This document shows, piece after piece, positions 8,356 through 16,743 of a stretch of 64,000 bases of DNA (position 1 is the first letter of the stretch; every line of letters begins with the position of its first letter). A program made the translations under genes and the position numbers. Source of the stretch: Bradyrhizobium manausense (lineage in GTDB: Bacteria; Pseudomonadota; Alphaproteobacteria; Rhizobiales; Xanthobacteraceae); contig NZ_JAFCJI010000001.1 in NCBI RefSeq assembly GCF_018131105.1, forward strand, positions 3,193,501-3,257,500, given 5' to 3'. The notes beneath the pieces are model-generated. The model saw only the letters and a list, made by a program, of their open reading frames with translations, was not told the origin of the DNA and searched no databases.

Positions 8356-9096
8356 TTACTTCGCCAGGTAATCAAACGCCACGCTGCCGAGCCCGAGCGT
8401 CAGGTCAGCTTTGAAGTGCAGCGCCGAGACCACCTCGCACACCGGCAGCCGGGCGACATCGCAGAGCGCGTGGGGAAACAGGCCGAGCGCGGCGGGGCCG
8501 GTCCAGGCTTCCTTCAGCGTGATGTCCTCGAGATGGAAGCGCACCAACTCGCAGATCCGGGGGCTACCGTCGACATGCGGGATGATCTTCAGGATGAAGT
8601 TCGGTGCCTTCATCGGCTGCAGCACCGCGTCGAGGTCGACCTTGCGGTGCTTGTAGCCCATGGTCGCGGAGGCGCAGAGCACAGAGCCATAATGCAGTGA
8701 GCCGACCAGCACGTCGCTCTCGACCTCGATCTTCGGCCGCGCCAGCTTCTTCGGAAAGCCCCACAGCTCGCGGCCGCCGGCGATCGGCCCCTCGTCGTCG
8801 AGATACATCGCGTGGGTGTAGGCGCCGAGCTCGCCCTTGAAGCGGACCGGAATCACCTGCCCGGTCTCGGTGTAGTCGCCAAAGCCGGTCGAGTCGGGCA
8901 TGCGGATGAATTCGTACTTCACCACCGGCTCCGCCACCTCGAGCGGCTCGGGCACGATGGCGGCAAGCGCTTCGGGATCGGTCCTGTAGGTGATGATGAA
9001 ATATTCGCGGTTGAAAAAGCGATATGGCCCCGGCGGGAACGACGGGTTGGTGAGCGGCATCGAATATGCGGTACGGCGGACATCCTCGATCTTCAT
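8356..9096 (-). CDS. acetoacetate decarboxylase family protein
   Basis: 246-residue protein of the acetoacetate decarboxylase (ADC) family, which decarboxylates acetoacetate to acetone through a Schiff-base lysine. The active-site segment [12 protein letters not shown] holds the lysine pair K116/K117 at the expected place, and the N-terminal [12 protein letters not shown] is typical. A second in-frame ATG lies at 9108; 9096 is preferred because family members begin near MKIEDV, but this is not certain. Some ADC-fold proteins act on other keto acids, so the exact substrate is open. No ketone-body genes are next to it. Confidence 0.85.
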   Translation of the reverse strand: MKIEDVRRTAYSMPLTNPSFPPGPYRFFNREYFIITYRTDPEALAAIVPEPLEVAEPVVKYEFIRMPDSTGFGDYTETGQVIPVRFKGELGAYTHAMYLDDEGPIAGGRELWGFPKKLARPKIEVESDVLVGSLHYGSVLCASATMGYKHRKVDLDAVLQPMKAPNFILKIIPHVDGSPRICELVRFHLEDITLKEAWTGPAALGLFPHALCDVARLPVCEVVSALHFKADLTLGLGSVAFDYLAK

Positions 9097-9211
9097 GGCA
9101 GGCCCCATCTGTCGTTGGTTCGACGGATTATGGAGCGAGCCGCGCGCCGAGGCGAGATCGTTAAATCGGCATCGATTGTCACATACGCGTCAAGATGCGC
9201 GAGCGTCGAGG

Positions 9212-9550
9212 CTATTTCTTCTCGAGCGGCGGCGCGATCTTCTCGGCCGGGGCCGGTGGCAATGCCGGCTTGGCGGCCCCCGCCGCGCCTTGGGTCTGCG
9301 GATCGGGGCGCGCGGGCTCGGGCGCCGGCGTCGTCGGGCGCTCGCCACCAGGCTTGGCTTCGGCGGGCGTCTTGTCCTGATTGGTGGACGGCGTGCCCTG
9401 CAGCGGCTGCGTGGCCTGCGCCAGCTCCATCCGGTTTTCAGCGCGGATTTGCGCCAGTGACATCACCGACACCAGCACGCCTGCTGCGAACAGCGAACAG
9501 GCGATTGTGAGGTCGAGCTTCAGGTTTCGCTTGTCGTTCTGGCCGGGCAT
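9212..9550 (-). CDS. small proline-rich, single-pass membrane protein
   Basis: 112 residues, no recognised family. The basic start MPGQNDKRNLKLDL is followed by one hydrophobic helix (about residues 16-33) and a long Pro/Ala/Lys-rich tail (TPAPEPARPDPQTQG and similar) ending in charged residues, likely periplasmic. A TTG codon 30 bases upstream also opens the frame but lies inside the -10 element of the candidate stress promoter at 9579-9603, which favours the ATG at 9550. The gene is therefore a candidate member of the EcfG regulon, possibly an envelope-stress protein. Confidence 0.68.
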   Translation of the reverse strand: MPGQNDKRNLKLDLTIACSLFAAGVLVSVMSLAQIRAENRMELAQATQPLQGTPSTNQDKTPAEAKPGGERPTTPAPEPARPDPQTQGAAGAAKPALPPAPAEKIAPPLEKK

Positions 9551-9578
9551 GTGGATCACCGCCTTTATCTGCGGGATC

Positions 9579-9603
9579 AACGAATTTCCACGACTGCGGT
9601 TCC
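9579..9603 (-). promoter_or_regulatory. candidate EcfG (general stress sigma) promoter
   Basis: On the minus strand GGAAC (9603-9599) is followed after exactly 16 bases by CGTT (9582-9579), the GGAAC-N16/17-CGTT pattern known for alphaproteobacterial EcfG sigma factors. It sits 29 bases before the ATG of the small membrane protein. Confidence 0.68.
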
Positions 9604-9651
9604 GTTTATTGAAAGGCGGGAACCGCGCGCTTGCGCGCCAAAAGACCGCAT

Positions 9652-10371
9652 CTACTCCGTGGTGCTGACTTCCCAGGTGGCGTGACGGACGCCGGGCAGG
9701 TGCTGCAGATCGGTCGCCACCGCATTCAGCTCGTTGGGATCGACCGCGGTCGCGACCAGCTTGGCGACGATCTCCAGAAGATCATCATCGCCAATCTCGA
9801 CAACGTCGACGTCGGCCACCGGATATTTGGCGGCCTCGAGCTTGTCGACGAGCCGGTCGCGCATGTCGGGCAAGGCGTCGGTCGTGACCGCAAGCTTGAA
9901 GTAGTAGGTCGCCTCCAGCGCCTTCTCATTCAGCGGGATACGGTTGATGGCATTGACCAGCGGGCGCAGCATGGTGTTGCCGGCAATGACGAACACCGTG
10001 AGCGCGGCCGCCTGCGCCACCATGTCAGCGCCAGCACAGGAGCCCACCGCGGCCGAGGACCACAGCGTCGCCGCGGTATTGAGGCCGCGCACGTCCATAC
10101 CCTGCTTCATGATGACGCCGGCGCCGAGGAAACCGATGCCGGAGACGACATAGGCGATCACCCGCACCGCGCCGTCGGCGCCCGCCAGATGCATCGCGAG
10201 ATCAACGAAAGCTGCGGCGCCAACCGCGACCAGCACATTGGTGCGCAGTCCGGCAGTGCGTTGCCTATATTGCCGCTCCGCGCCGATCAGCGTGCCCAGC
10301 ACGAAGGCCGTGAACAGGCTGACCAGCGTGTCGGCGAAATCAGCGAGCTGGAAGGTCGTCAGGAACCGCAT
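9652..10371 (-). CDS. mgtC: MgtC/SapB family membrane protein
   Basis: 239-residue protein with an N-terminal MgtC domain of about four to five membrane helices: GTLIGAERQYRQRTAGLRT and GIGFLGAGVIMK are the family hallmarks, followed by GLNTAATLWSSAAVG. The soluble C-terminal part (from about residue 150) is an ACT-like regulatory domain ending in a short acidic tail. MgtC proteins are tied to survival in low magnesium and to control of ATP synthase or membrane potential; transport itself is not proven. The gene begins 30 bases after the WD40 gene and may be the last cistron of the zinc operon. Confidence 0.88.
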   Translation of the reverse strand: MRFLTTFQLADFADTLVSLFTAFVLGTLIGAERQYRQRTAGLRTNVLVAVGAAAFVDLAMHLAGADGAVRVIAYVVSGIGFLGAGVIMKQGMDVRGLNTAATLWSSAAVGSCAGADMVAQAAALTVFVIAGNTMLRPLVNAINRIPLNEKALEATYYFKLAVTTDALPDMRDRLVDKLEAAKYPVADVDVVEIGDDDLLEIVAKLVATAVDPNELNAVATDLQHLPGVRHATWEVSTTE

Positions 10372-10401
10372 GGTCCCCTATACGGCCGGAACGATGACAG
10401 A

Positions 10402-11421
10402 TCAAAGCTCCAGCAGACCGCCGTCCCCATTTTCGTCAGCGAAGGCCAACAGCGTGCCCTTGGCGTTCCAGGCCAGCCCAGCCACCGGCGGCGTGCCGTT
10501 GCGGCGGACCAGGATCTCCGCGCCATCCTCCAAGCGTATCATCAGCACGGTGCCGTCGCTGTAGCCGCAGGCCAGAATGTCGTTCTTCGGATGGCAGGCC
10601 ACCACGGCCACACGCGCCTGGAGCGGCGCGAGCATCGCGGGCTCCTTGCCCATCGGGCCGTCCTTGCTGGCGAACGGCCAGATGATGACGGTGTCGGCGC
10701 CCGAGGTCGCCAGCCCCTTGCCGCCCACGCTCCAGGACATCGAGCGGACCCGACCGGGATAGCCGGTCATGCGCATGTGCCTGTTGTCGGCGAGCCGCCA
10801 GCCGTGCAGCGCCGATTCATGCATCGAGGTGACTAGGAATTTGTTGTCCGGGCTGAAGGTGACGCCGAGGTGCGAGCCGGCCCAGGGCAGGAATTCGGCT
10901 GACCCTTCCATGTTGGGAAACCACAGCGTCGCGCCATTGTAATGCGCGATCGCAAGCCGCAATCCCTTCGGCGCGAAGGCGAGACCGCCGACGGTCGAGG
11001 GGACATCGAGCGACTTTTCCTCGGCCTTGCCGCTCTTGACGGTCGCGGTCTTGCCGGCCGACCAGGCGTAGGCGCCGTCGGGATGCAGTGCGACCGCATC
11101 GATCCAGCGGCGCTTCGGATCGGTGGCGAGCAGCGTCACCTCGCCCTTGGCATCGAGCGAGACGACCTTGCCGTCGTCGCCGCCCATCACGAGGCGCTTG
11201 CCGTCGGAGGCAGCCGAGAGAATGCCGCCGCTGTGCACGGCAACCGAGGTGATCTCGCCCTTGGCGTCGACGAACGCGACGTTCTCTTCGCCGCCAACGA
11301 AGGCGGCGCGGGGGCCGAGGAAATGCACCGAGGTCACGCCCATGCCAAGCTTGACAGGCTTGACGCGGTCGGTGACGGAGACGATCGAGGCGGAATCGGG
11401 GGCGGGCGTAAACTCTTTCAT
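10402..11421 (-). CDS. cytoplasmic WD40 repeat protein coupled to a COG0523 GTPase
   Basis: 339 residues made up of WD40-like beta-propeller repeats, for example SMSWSVGGKGLATSGADTVI followed by IWPF, with no signal peptide (MKEFTPAPDSASIVS). Such propellers are usually protein-binding platforms; no catalytic residues are seen. The ATG overlaps the stop codon of the upstream GTPase gene (ATGA at 11423-11419), a sign of translational coupling and probable joint function. The gene sits in the znu zinc operon, so it may be a partner or client of the zinc metallochaperone; that role is inference. Confidence 0.82.
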   Translation of the reverse strand: MKEFTPAPDSASIVSVTDRVKPVKLGMGVTSVHFLGPRAAFVGGEENVAFVDAKGEITSVAVHSGGILSAASDGKRLVMGGDDGKVVSLDAKGEVTLLATDPKRRWIDAVALHPDGAYAWSAGKTATVKSGKAEEKSLDVPSTVGGLAFAPKGLRLAIAHYNGATLWFPNMEGSAEFLPWAGSHLGVTFSPDNKFLVTSMHESALHGWRLADNRHMRMTGYPGRVRSMSWSVGGKGLATSGADTVIIWPFASKDGPMGKEPAMLAPLQARVAVVACHPKNDILACGYSDGTVLMIRLEDGAEILVRRNGTPPVAGLAWNAKGTLLAFADENGDGGLLEL

Positions 11422-12464
11422 CACGAGACGATGCAGCTCTCGAAGCCGGTGCGAATGAGCTCTTCGGGCAATTCGCGGCCGATGAAGACGAGGCGGCTCT
11501 CGCGCGGCTCGCCGTCCTTCCACTTCCGCTGGTGGTTGCCTTCCAGCATCATGTGGACGCCCTGGAAGACGTAGCGGTCGTCGTCGTCGTGGAAGGCGAG
11601 GATGCCCTTCGAGCGCAGGATCTTGCCGCCCTCGACCTGCACCAGATTCTGCAGCCAGGGCATGAACACGTTCGGATCGAGCGGCTTGTCGGTCTTGAGC
11701 GACAGCGACTGCATGTCCTCGTCGTGATAGTGCTTCAGACCGTGGCCGTGATCATGGTGGTGATGGTCGTGATCGTGATGATGATCATGGTCGTGGTCAT
11801 GATCATCGGCCTCCAGGAAAGATGGCTCGATGTCGAGGATCCGGTCGAGGTCGAACGCACCGCGATCGAGCACGTCGGCCAGCGCCACCGAGCAGCGCTC
11901 GGTGCGGTGGAGCTTGGCGTAAGGATTGATGCCGCGGATGCGGGCCTCAACCTCGGCAAGCTCGCCCTTGGTGACGAGATCGGTCTTGTTCAGCACGATG
12001 ACGTCGGCGAACGCGATCTGGTTCTTGGCCTCGGGCGCGTCCTTGAGCCGGTCGGACAGCCATTTGGCGTCCGCAACAGTCACTACCGCATCGAGGCGCG
12101 CGTTCTTCTGCACGTCCTCGTCGACGAAGAAGGTCTGGGCGACCGGCGCCGGATCGGCAAGGCCGGTGGTTTCGACGATGATCGCGTCGAACTTGCCCTT
12201 GCGCTTCATCAGGCCGTCCATGATGCGGACGAGGTCGCCGCGCACGGTACAGCAGATGCAACCGTTGTTCATTTCGAACACTTCCTCATCGGCGCCGATG
12301 ATGAGGTCATTGTCGATGCCGATCTCGCCAAACTCGTTGACGATGACGGCGTATTTCTTGCCGTGGTTTTCCGACAGGATGCGGTTCAGCAGCGTGGTCT
12401 TGCCAGCACCGAGATAGCCGGTCAGCACGGTCACGGGAATTTTCTGGGAGGTCGCTTCAGACAT
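11421..12464 (-). CDS. COG0523 GTPase, zinc metallochaperone type (ZigA/YciC/CobW family)
   Basis: 347-residue G3E GTPase. Walker A GYLGAGKT spans residues 16-23, the metal-binding CxCC motif is C69-I-C71-C72 (GCICC), and NKTDLV is the base-recognition motif. Near residues 220-245 is a dense His/Asp run, typical of members that handle zinc. Zur-regulated COG0523 proteins deliver zinc to client enzymes when zinc is scarce. The gene follows znuA by about 55 bases and its stop overlaps the start of the WD40 gene. CobW proper (cobalamin synthesis) is less likely given these neighbours. Confidence 0.9.
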   Translation of the reverse strand: MSEATSQKIPVTVLTGYLGAGKTTLLNRILSENHGKKYAVIVNEFGEIGIDNDLIIGADEEVFEMNNGCICCTVRGDLVRIMDGLMKRKGKFDAIIVETTGLADPAPVAQTFFVDEDVQKNARLDAVVTVADAKWLSDRLKDAPEAKNQIAFADVIVLNKTDLVTKGELAEVEARIRGINPYAKLHRTERCSVALADVLDRGAFDLDRILDIEPSFLEADDHDHDHDHHHDHDHHHHDHGHGLKHYHDEDMQSLSLKTDKPLDPNVFMPWLQNLVQVEGGKILRSKGILAFHDDDDRYVFQGVHMMLEGNHQRKWKDGEPRESRLVFIGRELPEELIRTGFESCIVS

Positions 12465-12519
12465 AACAACTCCGGACTATCGGGCTTTTCGCGCGACGCC
12501 AGGCAGGGTGGCCCCTGCC

Positions 12520-13383
12520 CTATTGGTCAAGCGCGCTGGTCAGGGCCTTTATATTGTGCCTGACCATGTCAATGTAAGTGGGTGCGAGCCCCTTTTCGCC
12601 GGTCAAACCGTCCGAAATCAGGGTCCCGCCGACCTTTGCGCCGGTCTCGGCCGCGATCCGCCGGATCAGGCGGTCATCGCTGATATTTTCCAGAAATACC
12701 GCCGGGATCCTCTCAGCCCTGATCTGGCCGATGATGGTGGCGATGTCCCGCGCGCTGGGCTCGGTTTCGGTGGAGACCCCCAGGGGAGCCACGAACCGGA
12801 CGCCGTATTCGGCAGCGAAATAGCCGAAGGCGTCATGGGTCGAGATCACCTTGCGCCGCTCGGCCGGGATCTTGGCCACGGCCTCACGGACCTCACGGTC
12901 GAGCGTTTCGAGCTTTTCCAGATAGGCTTTCGACTGGGTGCGGAAAAACTCCATGTCATCCGGGTCGGCGACCGCCAGCGCGTTGGTGATGTCCGCTACA
13001 TAGATCCTGGCGTTGGGGACCGACTGCCAGGCATGCGGATCTGCGGCCGACCCGAACTTCAGGGGCGCGATGCCAGCGCTTGCGGTGACCACCTGCGCCT
13101 TGCTGCCCGCAGACTGCACCAGGCGGGGTAGCCAACCTTCCAGCCCAAGCCCGTTGACTATGACGAGTTTGGCCTCAGCGATCCGCTTCGCATCCCCTGG
13201 CGCAGGCGTATAGACGTGGACGTCGCTATCAGGACCGACCAGCGTCGTCAGATTGACTCGGTCGCCAGCGATTGTGCGGACGAAGTCAGCAATGATCGAG
13301 AAGCTCGCGACCACGTTGAGCCGCTCCGCGGCATGCAGCGGCGAACCGATCAGCAGCGCGGCAAGGAGCAGAAGGAAGCGCAT
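12520..13383 (-). CDS. znuA: zinc ABC transporter substrate-binding protein ZnuA
   Basis: Periplasmic cluster A-I metal-binding protein, 287 residues with a signal peptide (MRFLLLLAALLIGSPLHA). Candidate metal ligands are the histidines in DVHVY, DPHAW and STHDAF and the aspartate in LISDGL. A third histidine where manganese binders have glutamate supports zinc. The long His-rich loop of many ZnuA proteins is missing. The ATG at 13383 is preferred over a GTG at 13389 because GGAGG lies 7 bases before it; it follows closely on znuB. Confidence 0.9.
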   Translation of the reverse strand: MRFLLLLAALLIGSPLHAAERLNVVASFSIIADFVRTIAGDRVNLTTLVGPDSDVHVYTPAPGDAKRIAEAKLVIVNGLGLEGWLPRLVQSAGSKAQVVTASAGIAPLKFGSAADPHAWQSVPNARIYVADITNALAVADPDDMEFFRTQSKAYLEKLETLDREVREAVAKIPAERRKVISTHDAFGYFAAEYGVRFVAPLGVSTETEPSARDIATIIGQIRAERIPAVFLENISDDRLIRRIAAETGAKVGGTLISDGLTGEKGLAPTYIDMVRHNIKALTSALDQ

Positions 13384-13385
13384 CG

Positions 13386-14255
13386 TCACGCCTCCAGATG
13401 CCGGCCGGGAAACATCTGCCTGACGACGCCACCGACGCGGCCGAACAGGACCGAGACAATGTAGAACACGGTCGCCACCAGAATGACCGCAGGCCCCGAG
13501 GGCACGCGGGTCTGAAACGACAGCACGAGCCCGGCATAACCGGAGAGCGCGGCAGCGACCACCGCGATGCAGATCATGACCGTGAGATCGCGCGACCAGA
13601 ACCGCGCGATGCCCGCCGGCAGGATCATCAGGCCCACCGCGAGCAGCGTGCCGAGCGCCTGAAAGCCGTTGACGAGATTGATGACGACGAGTGCCAGGAA
13701 GGCGAGATGCGCCGGGCCCCCGGCACGGCTGACGGTGCGCAGGAAGAGTGGATCGACGCTCTCGATCACGAGGGGGCGATAGATCACGGCGAGCACCAGC
13801 AGTGTCACCGTGGCGTTGAAGGCAACGACCAGCAGCGTCTGGTCGTCCATGGCGAGGATGTTGCCGAACAGCACGTGCAGCAGGTCGATATTGGTGCCTT
13901 TGATCGAAACGATGGTGACGCCCAGCGCCAGCGAGGCCAGATAGAAGGTCGCGAGCGAGGCGTCCTCCTTCAGCCCGGTCGAGCGCGCGACCACGCCGGC
14001 AAGGATTGCAACCGCAAAGCCGGCGATCAGGCCACCGGCCGTCATAGCAAAAAGATTGAGGCCGGAGAGCAGGAAGCCGACGGCCGCGCCCGGCAGGATT
14101 GCATGTGCCATGGCATCGCCGACAAGGCTCATCCGCCGCAGCATCAGGAACACGCCGATCGGCGCGCCGGCGAGCGACAGCGCGATCACAGCGGCGAGCG
14201 CCCGCCGCATGAACTCGAATTCGGTGAACGGGCCGATCAGCGCGTCATAGATCAT
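13386..14255 (-). CDS. znuB: zinc ABC transporter permease ZnuB
   Basis: 289-residue inner-membrane permease of the ABC-3 family with about eight hydrophobic segments; ALPGAAVGFLLSG-like and GNILAMDD stretches and the LLAVGLMILPAGIAR segment near the C-terminus are characteristic. It forms the channel used by ZnuA and ZnuC to import zinc. Its start lies 6 bases after the znuC stop, and its stop codon falls inside the GTGACG that precedes the znuA ATG, so the three genes are translated as a compact block. Confidence 0.92.
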   Translation of the reverse strand: MIYDALIGPFTEFEFMRRALAAVIALSLAGAPIGVFLMLRRMSLVGDAMAHAILPGAAVGFLLSGLNLFAMTAGGLIAGFAVAILAGVVARSTGLKEDASLATFYLASLALGVTIVSIKGTNIDLLHVLFGNILAMDDQTLLVVAFNATVTLLVLAVIYRPLVIESVDPLFLRTVSRAGGPAHLAFLALVVINLVNGFQALGTLLAVGLMILPAGIARFWSRDLTVMICIAVVAAALSGYAGLVLSFQTRVPSGPAVILVATVFYIVSVLFGRVGGVVRQMFPGRHLEA

Positions 14256-14261
14256 CAGGTA

Positions 14262-15017
14262 TCACGCCGCCCGCGAGGGGACATCGTCGGCCGCGCAGGC
14301 GGCGGCGCCGTCGTCGAAGGCCTCGCACATCCGCATCGCGACCACCAGGTTCTCGGGCGTCAGCGCCTCGGCCGTCGGTCCCCACGCCACCGGGCCACGC
14401 GCCAGCACCAGCGTCTCGCTGAAATGGGTGCGCACCATCTCCATGTCGTGCAGCGCGGCCAGCACGGTGCGACCCTCGCCGTGCCAGTGCTTCACCAGCG
14501 CGAGCAGATCCGTCGTGGTCTTGCTGTCGATGGCGTTGAAGGGCTCGTCGAGCACGATCAGGCGCGCATCCTGCAGCAGCACCCGCGCGAACAGCACGCG
14601 CTGCATCTGCCCACCCGAGAGCGTGCCGATTGGGCGGTTCTCGAAACCGTTGAGGCCGACAGCGGCGATCGCGCGGAGGATTTTTTCGCGCGCGGGCCGG
14701 CCGATGCCGCCGAACAAGCCAATCCCGCGCCACAAACCGGTGCCGACGAAATCGAACACCGAGATCGGGAAGGTGCGGTCGATGTCCGCGCTCTGCGGCA
14801 GATAGGCAATGTCGCGGCTATCAAGCCCGCCGAGATGGATGCTGCCGTCGAGCGGCCGCAGGATGCCGACGATGCCGCGCAGCAGCGTCGACTTGCCGGC
14901 ACCGTTGGGGCCGATCACCGCGACCAGGGCGCCTGATGCAATCTCGCCGTTGAGGTGGTGCACGGCCGGATGGCGGTCATAACCGAGCGTGACGTTGTGA
15001 AAGTGAAGTGCTGCCAT
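14262..15017 (-). CDS. znuC: zinc ABC transporter ATP-binding protein ZnuC
   Basis: 251-residue ABC ATPase powering zinc import. Walker A GPNGAGKST, the ABC signature LSGGQMQRV and Walker B LIVLDEP are all present, with the switch histidine in ALHDMEMV. The ATG at 15017 is preferred because GAGG stands 5 bases ahead of it; a GTG at 15023 overlaps the stop of the His-rich gene. The C-terminal extension (MCEAFDDGAAACAADD) has two cysteines. Confidence 0.92.
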   Translation of the reverse strand: MAALHFHNVTLGYDRHPAVHHLNGEIASGALVAVIGPNGAGKSTLLRGIVGILRPLDGSIHLGGLDSRDIAYLPQSADIDRTFPISVFDFVGTGLWRGIGLFGGIGRPAREKILRAIAAVGLNGFENRPIGTLSGGQMQRVLFARVLLQDARLIVLDEPFNAIDSKTTTDLLALVKHWHGEGRTVLAALHDMEMVRTHFSETLVLARGPVAWGPTAEALTPENLVVAMRMCEAFDDGAAACAADDVPSRAA

Positions 15018-15019
15018 GG

Positions 15020-15268
15020 TCACCTCATCGCCAGCCAGACGACGCCCCAGAGAAGGGCACAGACGGCGACGGCGGCCGAGAGGCGGCCTGCCATGGTCAT
15101 ACGCAGGATCGACCAGGGCGCAGCCTGGGCCGGGTGCGGCGAGGCCGCATCGTGGACATGCGCGTGGCTATGGTCGTGCCCGTGCGAATGCCCGTGGTCG
15201 TGGGAATGGCCGTGAGAGTGGCCATGAGCAGGGTCGTGATGGTGGGCGTGGGACGCGGCGGGAACCAT
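15020..15268 (-). CDS. His-rich single-pass mini-protein heading the znu operon
   Basis: 82 residues: about 40 N-terminal residues that are mostly alternating His with Ser, Gly or Asp (HGHSHGHSHDHGHSHGHDHS), then a basic segment and one hydrophobic helix (about residues 61-80) ending MR. This looks like a metal-binding tail on a membrane anchor, able to bind zinc (or nickel). It is the first gene after the Zur-like operator and overlaps the start region of znuC, so a role as zinc buffer or feeder for ZnuBC is suggested. The start lies only 8 bases from the operator, leaving little room for a ribosome-binding site. Confidence 0.7.
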   Translation of the reverse strand: MVPAASHAHHHDPAHGHSHGHSHDHGHSHGHDHSHAHVHDAASPHPAQAAPWSILRMTMAGRLSAAVAVCALLWGVVWLAMR

Positions 15269-15276
15269 GCCAGGAC

Positions 15277-15294
15277 GTTATATTATAACATTAC
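15277..15294 (-). promoter_or_regulatory. candidate Zur operator with embedded TATAAT -10
   Basis: GTTATATTATAACATTAC contains GTTATA-T-TATAAC, an almost perfect AT-rich dyad in otherwise GC-rich DNA and close to the TGTTATAATATAACA-like boxes bound by alphaproteobacterial Zur. Read on the minus strand it includes TATAAT (15287-15282), so repressor binding would block the promoter of the znu operon. Confidence 0.72.
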
Positions 15295-15363
15295 GCCTGT
15301 CCACGGCGGCGCAGGGCTTGCCGATCATCATCGCAATGGCGGAGTGGCCACAATTCCCCACAG

Positions 15364-15394
15364 CAAAGAGGCGGCCGCGCGAGCGACCGCCTCT
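15364..15394 (-). terminator. terminator of sodB
   Basis: AGAGGCGG (15367-15374) pairs with CCGCCTCT (15387-15394); on the minus strand the stem is followed by TTTGC. It lies about 47 bases after the sodB stop codon. Confidence 0.65.
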
Positions 15395-15440
15395 GTTGTT
15401 GTGTCATTTCGGGCCAGTGCGGCCGGACGACGAGACTAAA

Positions 15441-16037
15441 TTAGGCCTTCTCGAACAGGGACTCGACGTATTCCCAGTTCACGAGGTTCTCGACGAACGC
15501 CTTGAGATAGTCAGGACGGCGGTTGCGATAGTCGATGTAGTAGGAGTGCTCCCAGACGTCGCAGCCGAGGATCGGGGTGGCGCCATGCACCAGCGGATTC
15601 TCGCCGTTCGGGGTCTTGGAGATCTCGAGCTTGCCGTTCTTGACCTGGAGCCAGCACCAGCCGGAGCCGAACTGGCCGACGCCAGCCGCCTGGAAGTCGG
15701 TCTTGAACTTCTCGAAGCCGCCGAGGTCCTCGTTGATCTTCTTCTCGATCTTGCCCGGCAGCTTGGTGCCGCCGCCGTTGGGCTTCATCCAGCTCCAGAA
15801 GTGGATGTGGTTGTAGTGCTGGCCGGCGTTGTTGAACACCGCGGGGTTCTTGCCGAACGAGCCCTTGACGATCTCCTCAAGGGATTTGCCTTCCCATTCG
15901 GTGCCCTTGAGCGCGTTGTTGCCGTTGGTGACGTAGGCCTGATGATGCTTGTCGTGGTGGAATTCCAGCGTCTCCTTCGACATGAACTGGCCGAGGGCAT
16001 CATAGGCGTAAGGGAGAGGGGGCAGCGTAAAGGTCAT
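15441..16037 (-). CDS. sodB: iron/manganese superoxide dismutase
   Basis: 198-residue cytoplasmic superoxide dismutase that converts superoxide to hydrogen peroxide and oxygen. Ligand-bearing segments are H27 in EFHHDKHHQAYV, the histidine region QHYNHIHFW and the Asp/His pair in DVWEHSYYIDYRN. The length and GAGVGQFGSGW-type middle are as in SodB. Metal choice (iron or manganese) cannot be read with certainty. A candidate EcfG promoter lies just upstream, which would place the enzyme in the general stress response. Confidence 0.95.
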   Translation of the reverse strand: MTFTLPPLPYAYDALGQFMSKETLEFHHDKHHQAYVTNGNNALKGTEWEGKSLEEIVKGSFGKNPAVFNNAGQHYNHIHFWSWMKPNGGGTKLPGKIEKKINEDLGGFEKFKTDFQAAGVGQFGSGWCWLQVKNGKLEISKTPNGENPLVHGATPILGCDVWEHSYYIDYRNRRPDYLKAFVENLVNWEYVESLFEKA

Positions 16038-16071
16038 GGGATGTTGTCCGCGACTGATGGGGAACTGGCTT

Positions 16072-16096
16072 AACGAGAACTCTTATAGAAGGTTCC
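16072..16096 (-). promoter_or_regulatory. candidate EcfG promoter of sodB
   Basis: Minus strand: GGAAC (16096-16092), 16 bases, CGTT (16075-16072), an exact fit to the EcfG pattern GGAAC-N16-CGTT. The predicted transcript would start about 28 bases before the sodB ATG. Confidence 0.75.
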
Positions 16097-16229
16097 TGCG
16101 CCGTTAAATACCGCCAATTTGCGAAAAGGCGCGATGCGACCGCATGGCCCATTTGCGTCCGGCCCGCGGATGGAATTAACTTCTCAGACCATTATTGCGA
16201 ATGAAATGTTTGACTTAAGGGGGGTTGAA

Positions 16230-16736
16230 ATGTCCAAATTCAAGTCCGCCTGTATCTTCACCACGCTCGCCAGTCTCGTCCTGTTGATGTCGGCCAAGAG
16301 CGAAGCCGCCAACGTCACGGCGCGCGCCAAATTCTCATTTGACGCGCTGGCCGATTGCCAGGAGCCTTCCGTGAAGGATTTTCCTGTTCATGCCGAGGGC
16401 ACTGGCATGCTGTCGACGGATCGCACCGCGACGCTCGACATGCAGTCCAATATCGAGGGCCATACGCAATACACAGCAAAGCTCGGCGCCAAGCCGACGG
16501 AAGCCACAGGCGGGTCGGCCGCGCTGCGCGTGGCGGGCAAGCACACGCTGAAAGCCGTGCGCGAATATCCAAACAATTACATCATCGTCTACATGACGGT
16601 GATTGGGAATGCATGCTCGCTGCGAATCGAGAACCGGCTAAAGCCGGGCAAGCGGCAATACGCCTTCGAGGGCAAGATAGGGACTGCCCTGTGCTCGAAA
16701 CCGCGGATCGTGCGTAGCGAGTGTACGCCGTATTGA
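16230..16736 (+). CDS. secreted hypothetical protein
   Basis: 168 residues, no family recognised. MSKFKSACIFTTLASLVLLM and the following SAKSEAANV form a signal peptide with probable cleavage after SEA or EAA. The mature protein has four cysteines (in ALADCQEP, NACSLRI, TALCSKP and RSECTPY), perhaps two disulfides, which fits a periplasmic beta-rich protein. The ATG at 16230 is preceded by AAGGGGGG, a good ribosome-binding site; longer in-frame readings lack one. Its stop is 8 bases from the convergent caspase-like gene. Confidence 0.72.
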   Translation: MSKFKSACIFTTLASLVLLMSAKSEAANVTARAKFSFDALADCQEPSVKDFPVHAEGTGMLSTDRTATLDMQSNIEGHTQYTAKLGAKPTEATGGSAALRVAGKHTLKAVREYPNNYIIVYMTVIGNACSLRIENRLKPGKRQYAFEGKIGTALCSKPRIVRSECTPY

Positions 16737-16743
16737 ACGGCTC

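Noticed and set aside
15261..15280. GGAAC ... CGTT near the znu operator
   Set aside because: The two boxes are only 10 bases apart and on the strand opposite to the operon, so they do not fit an EcfG promoter.
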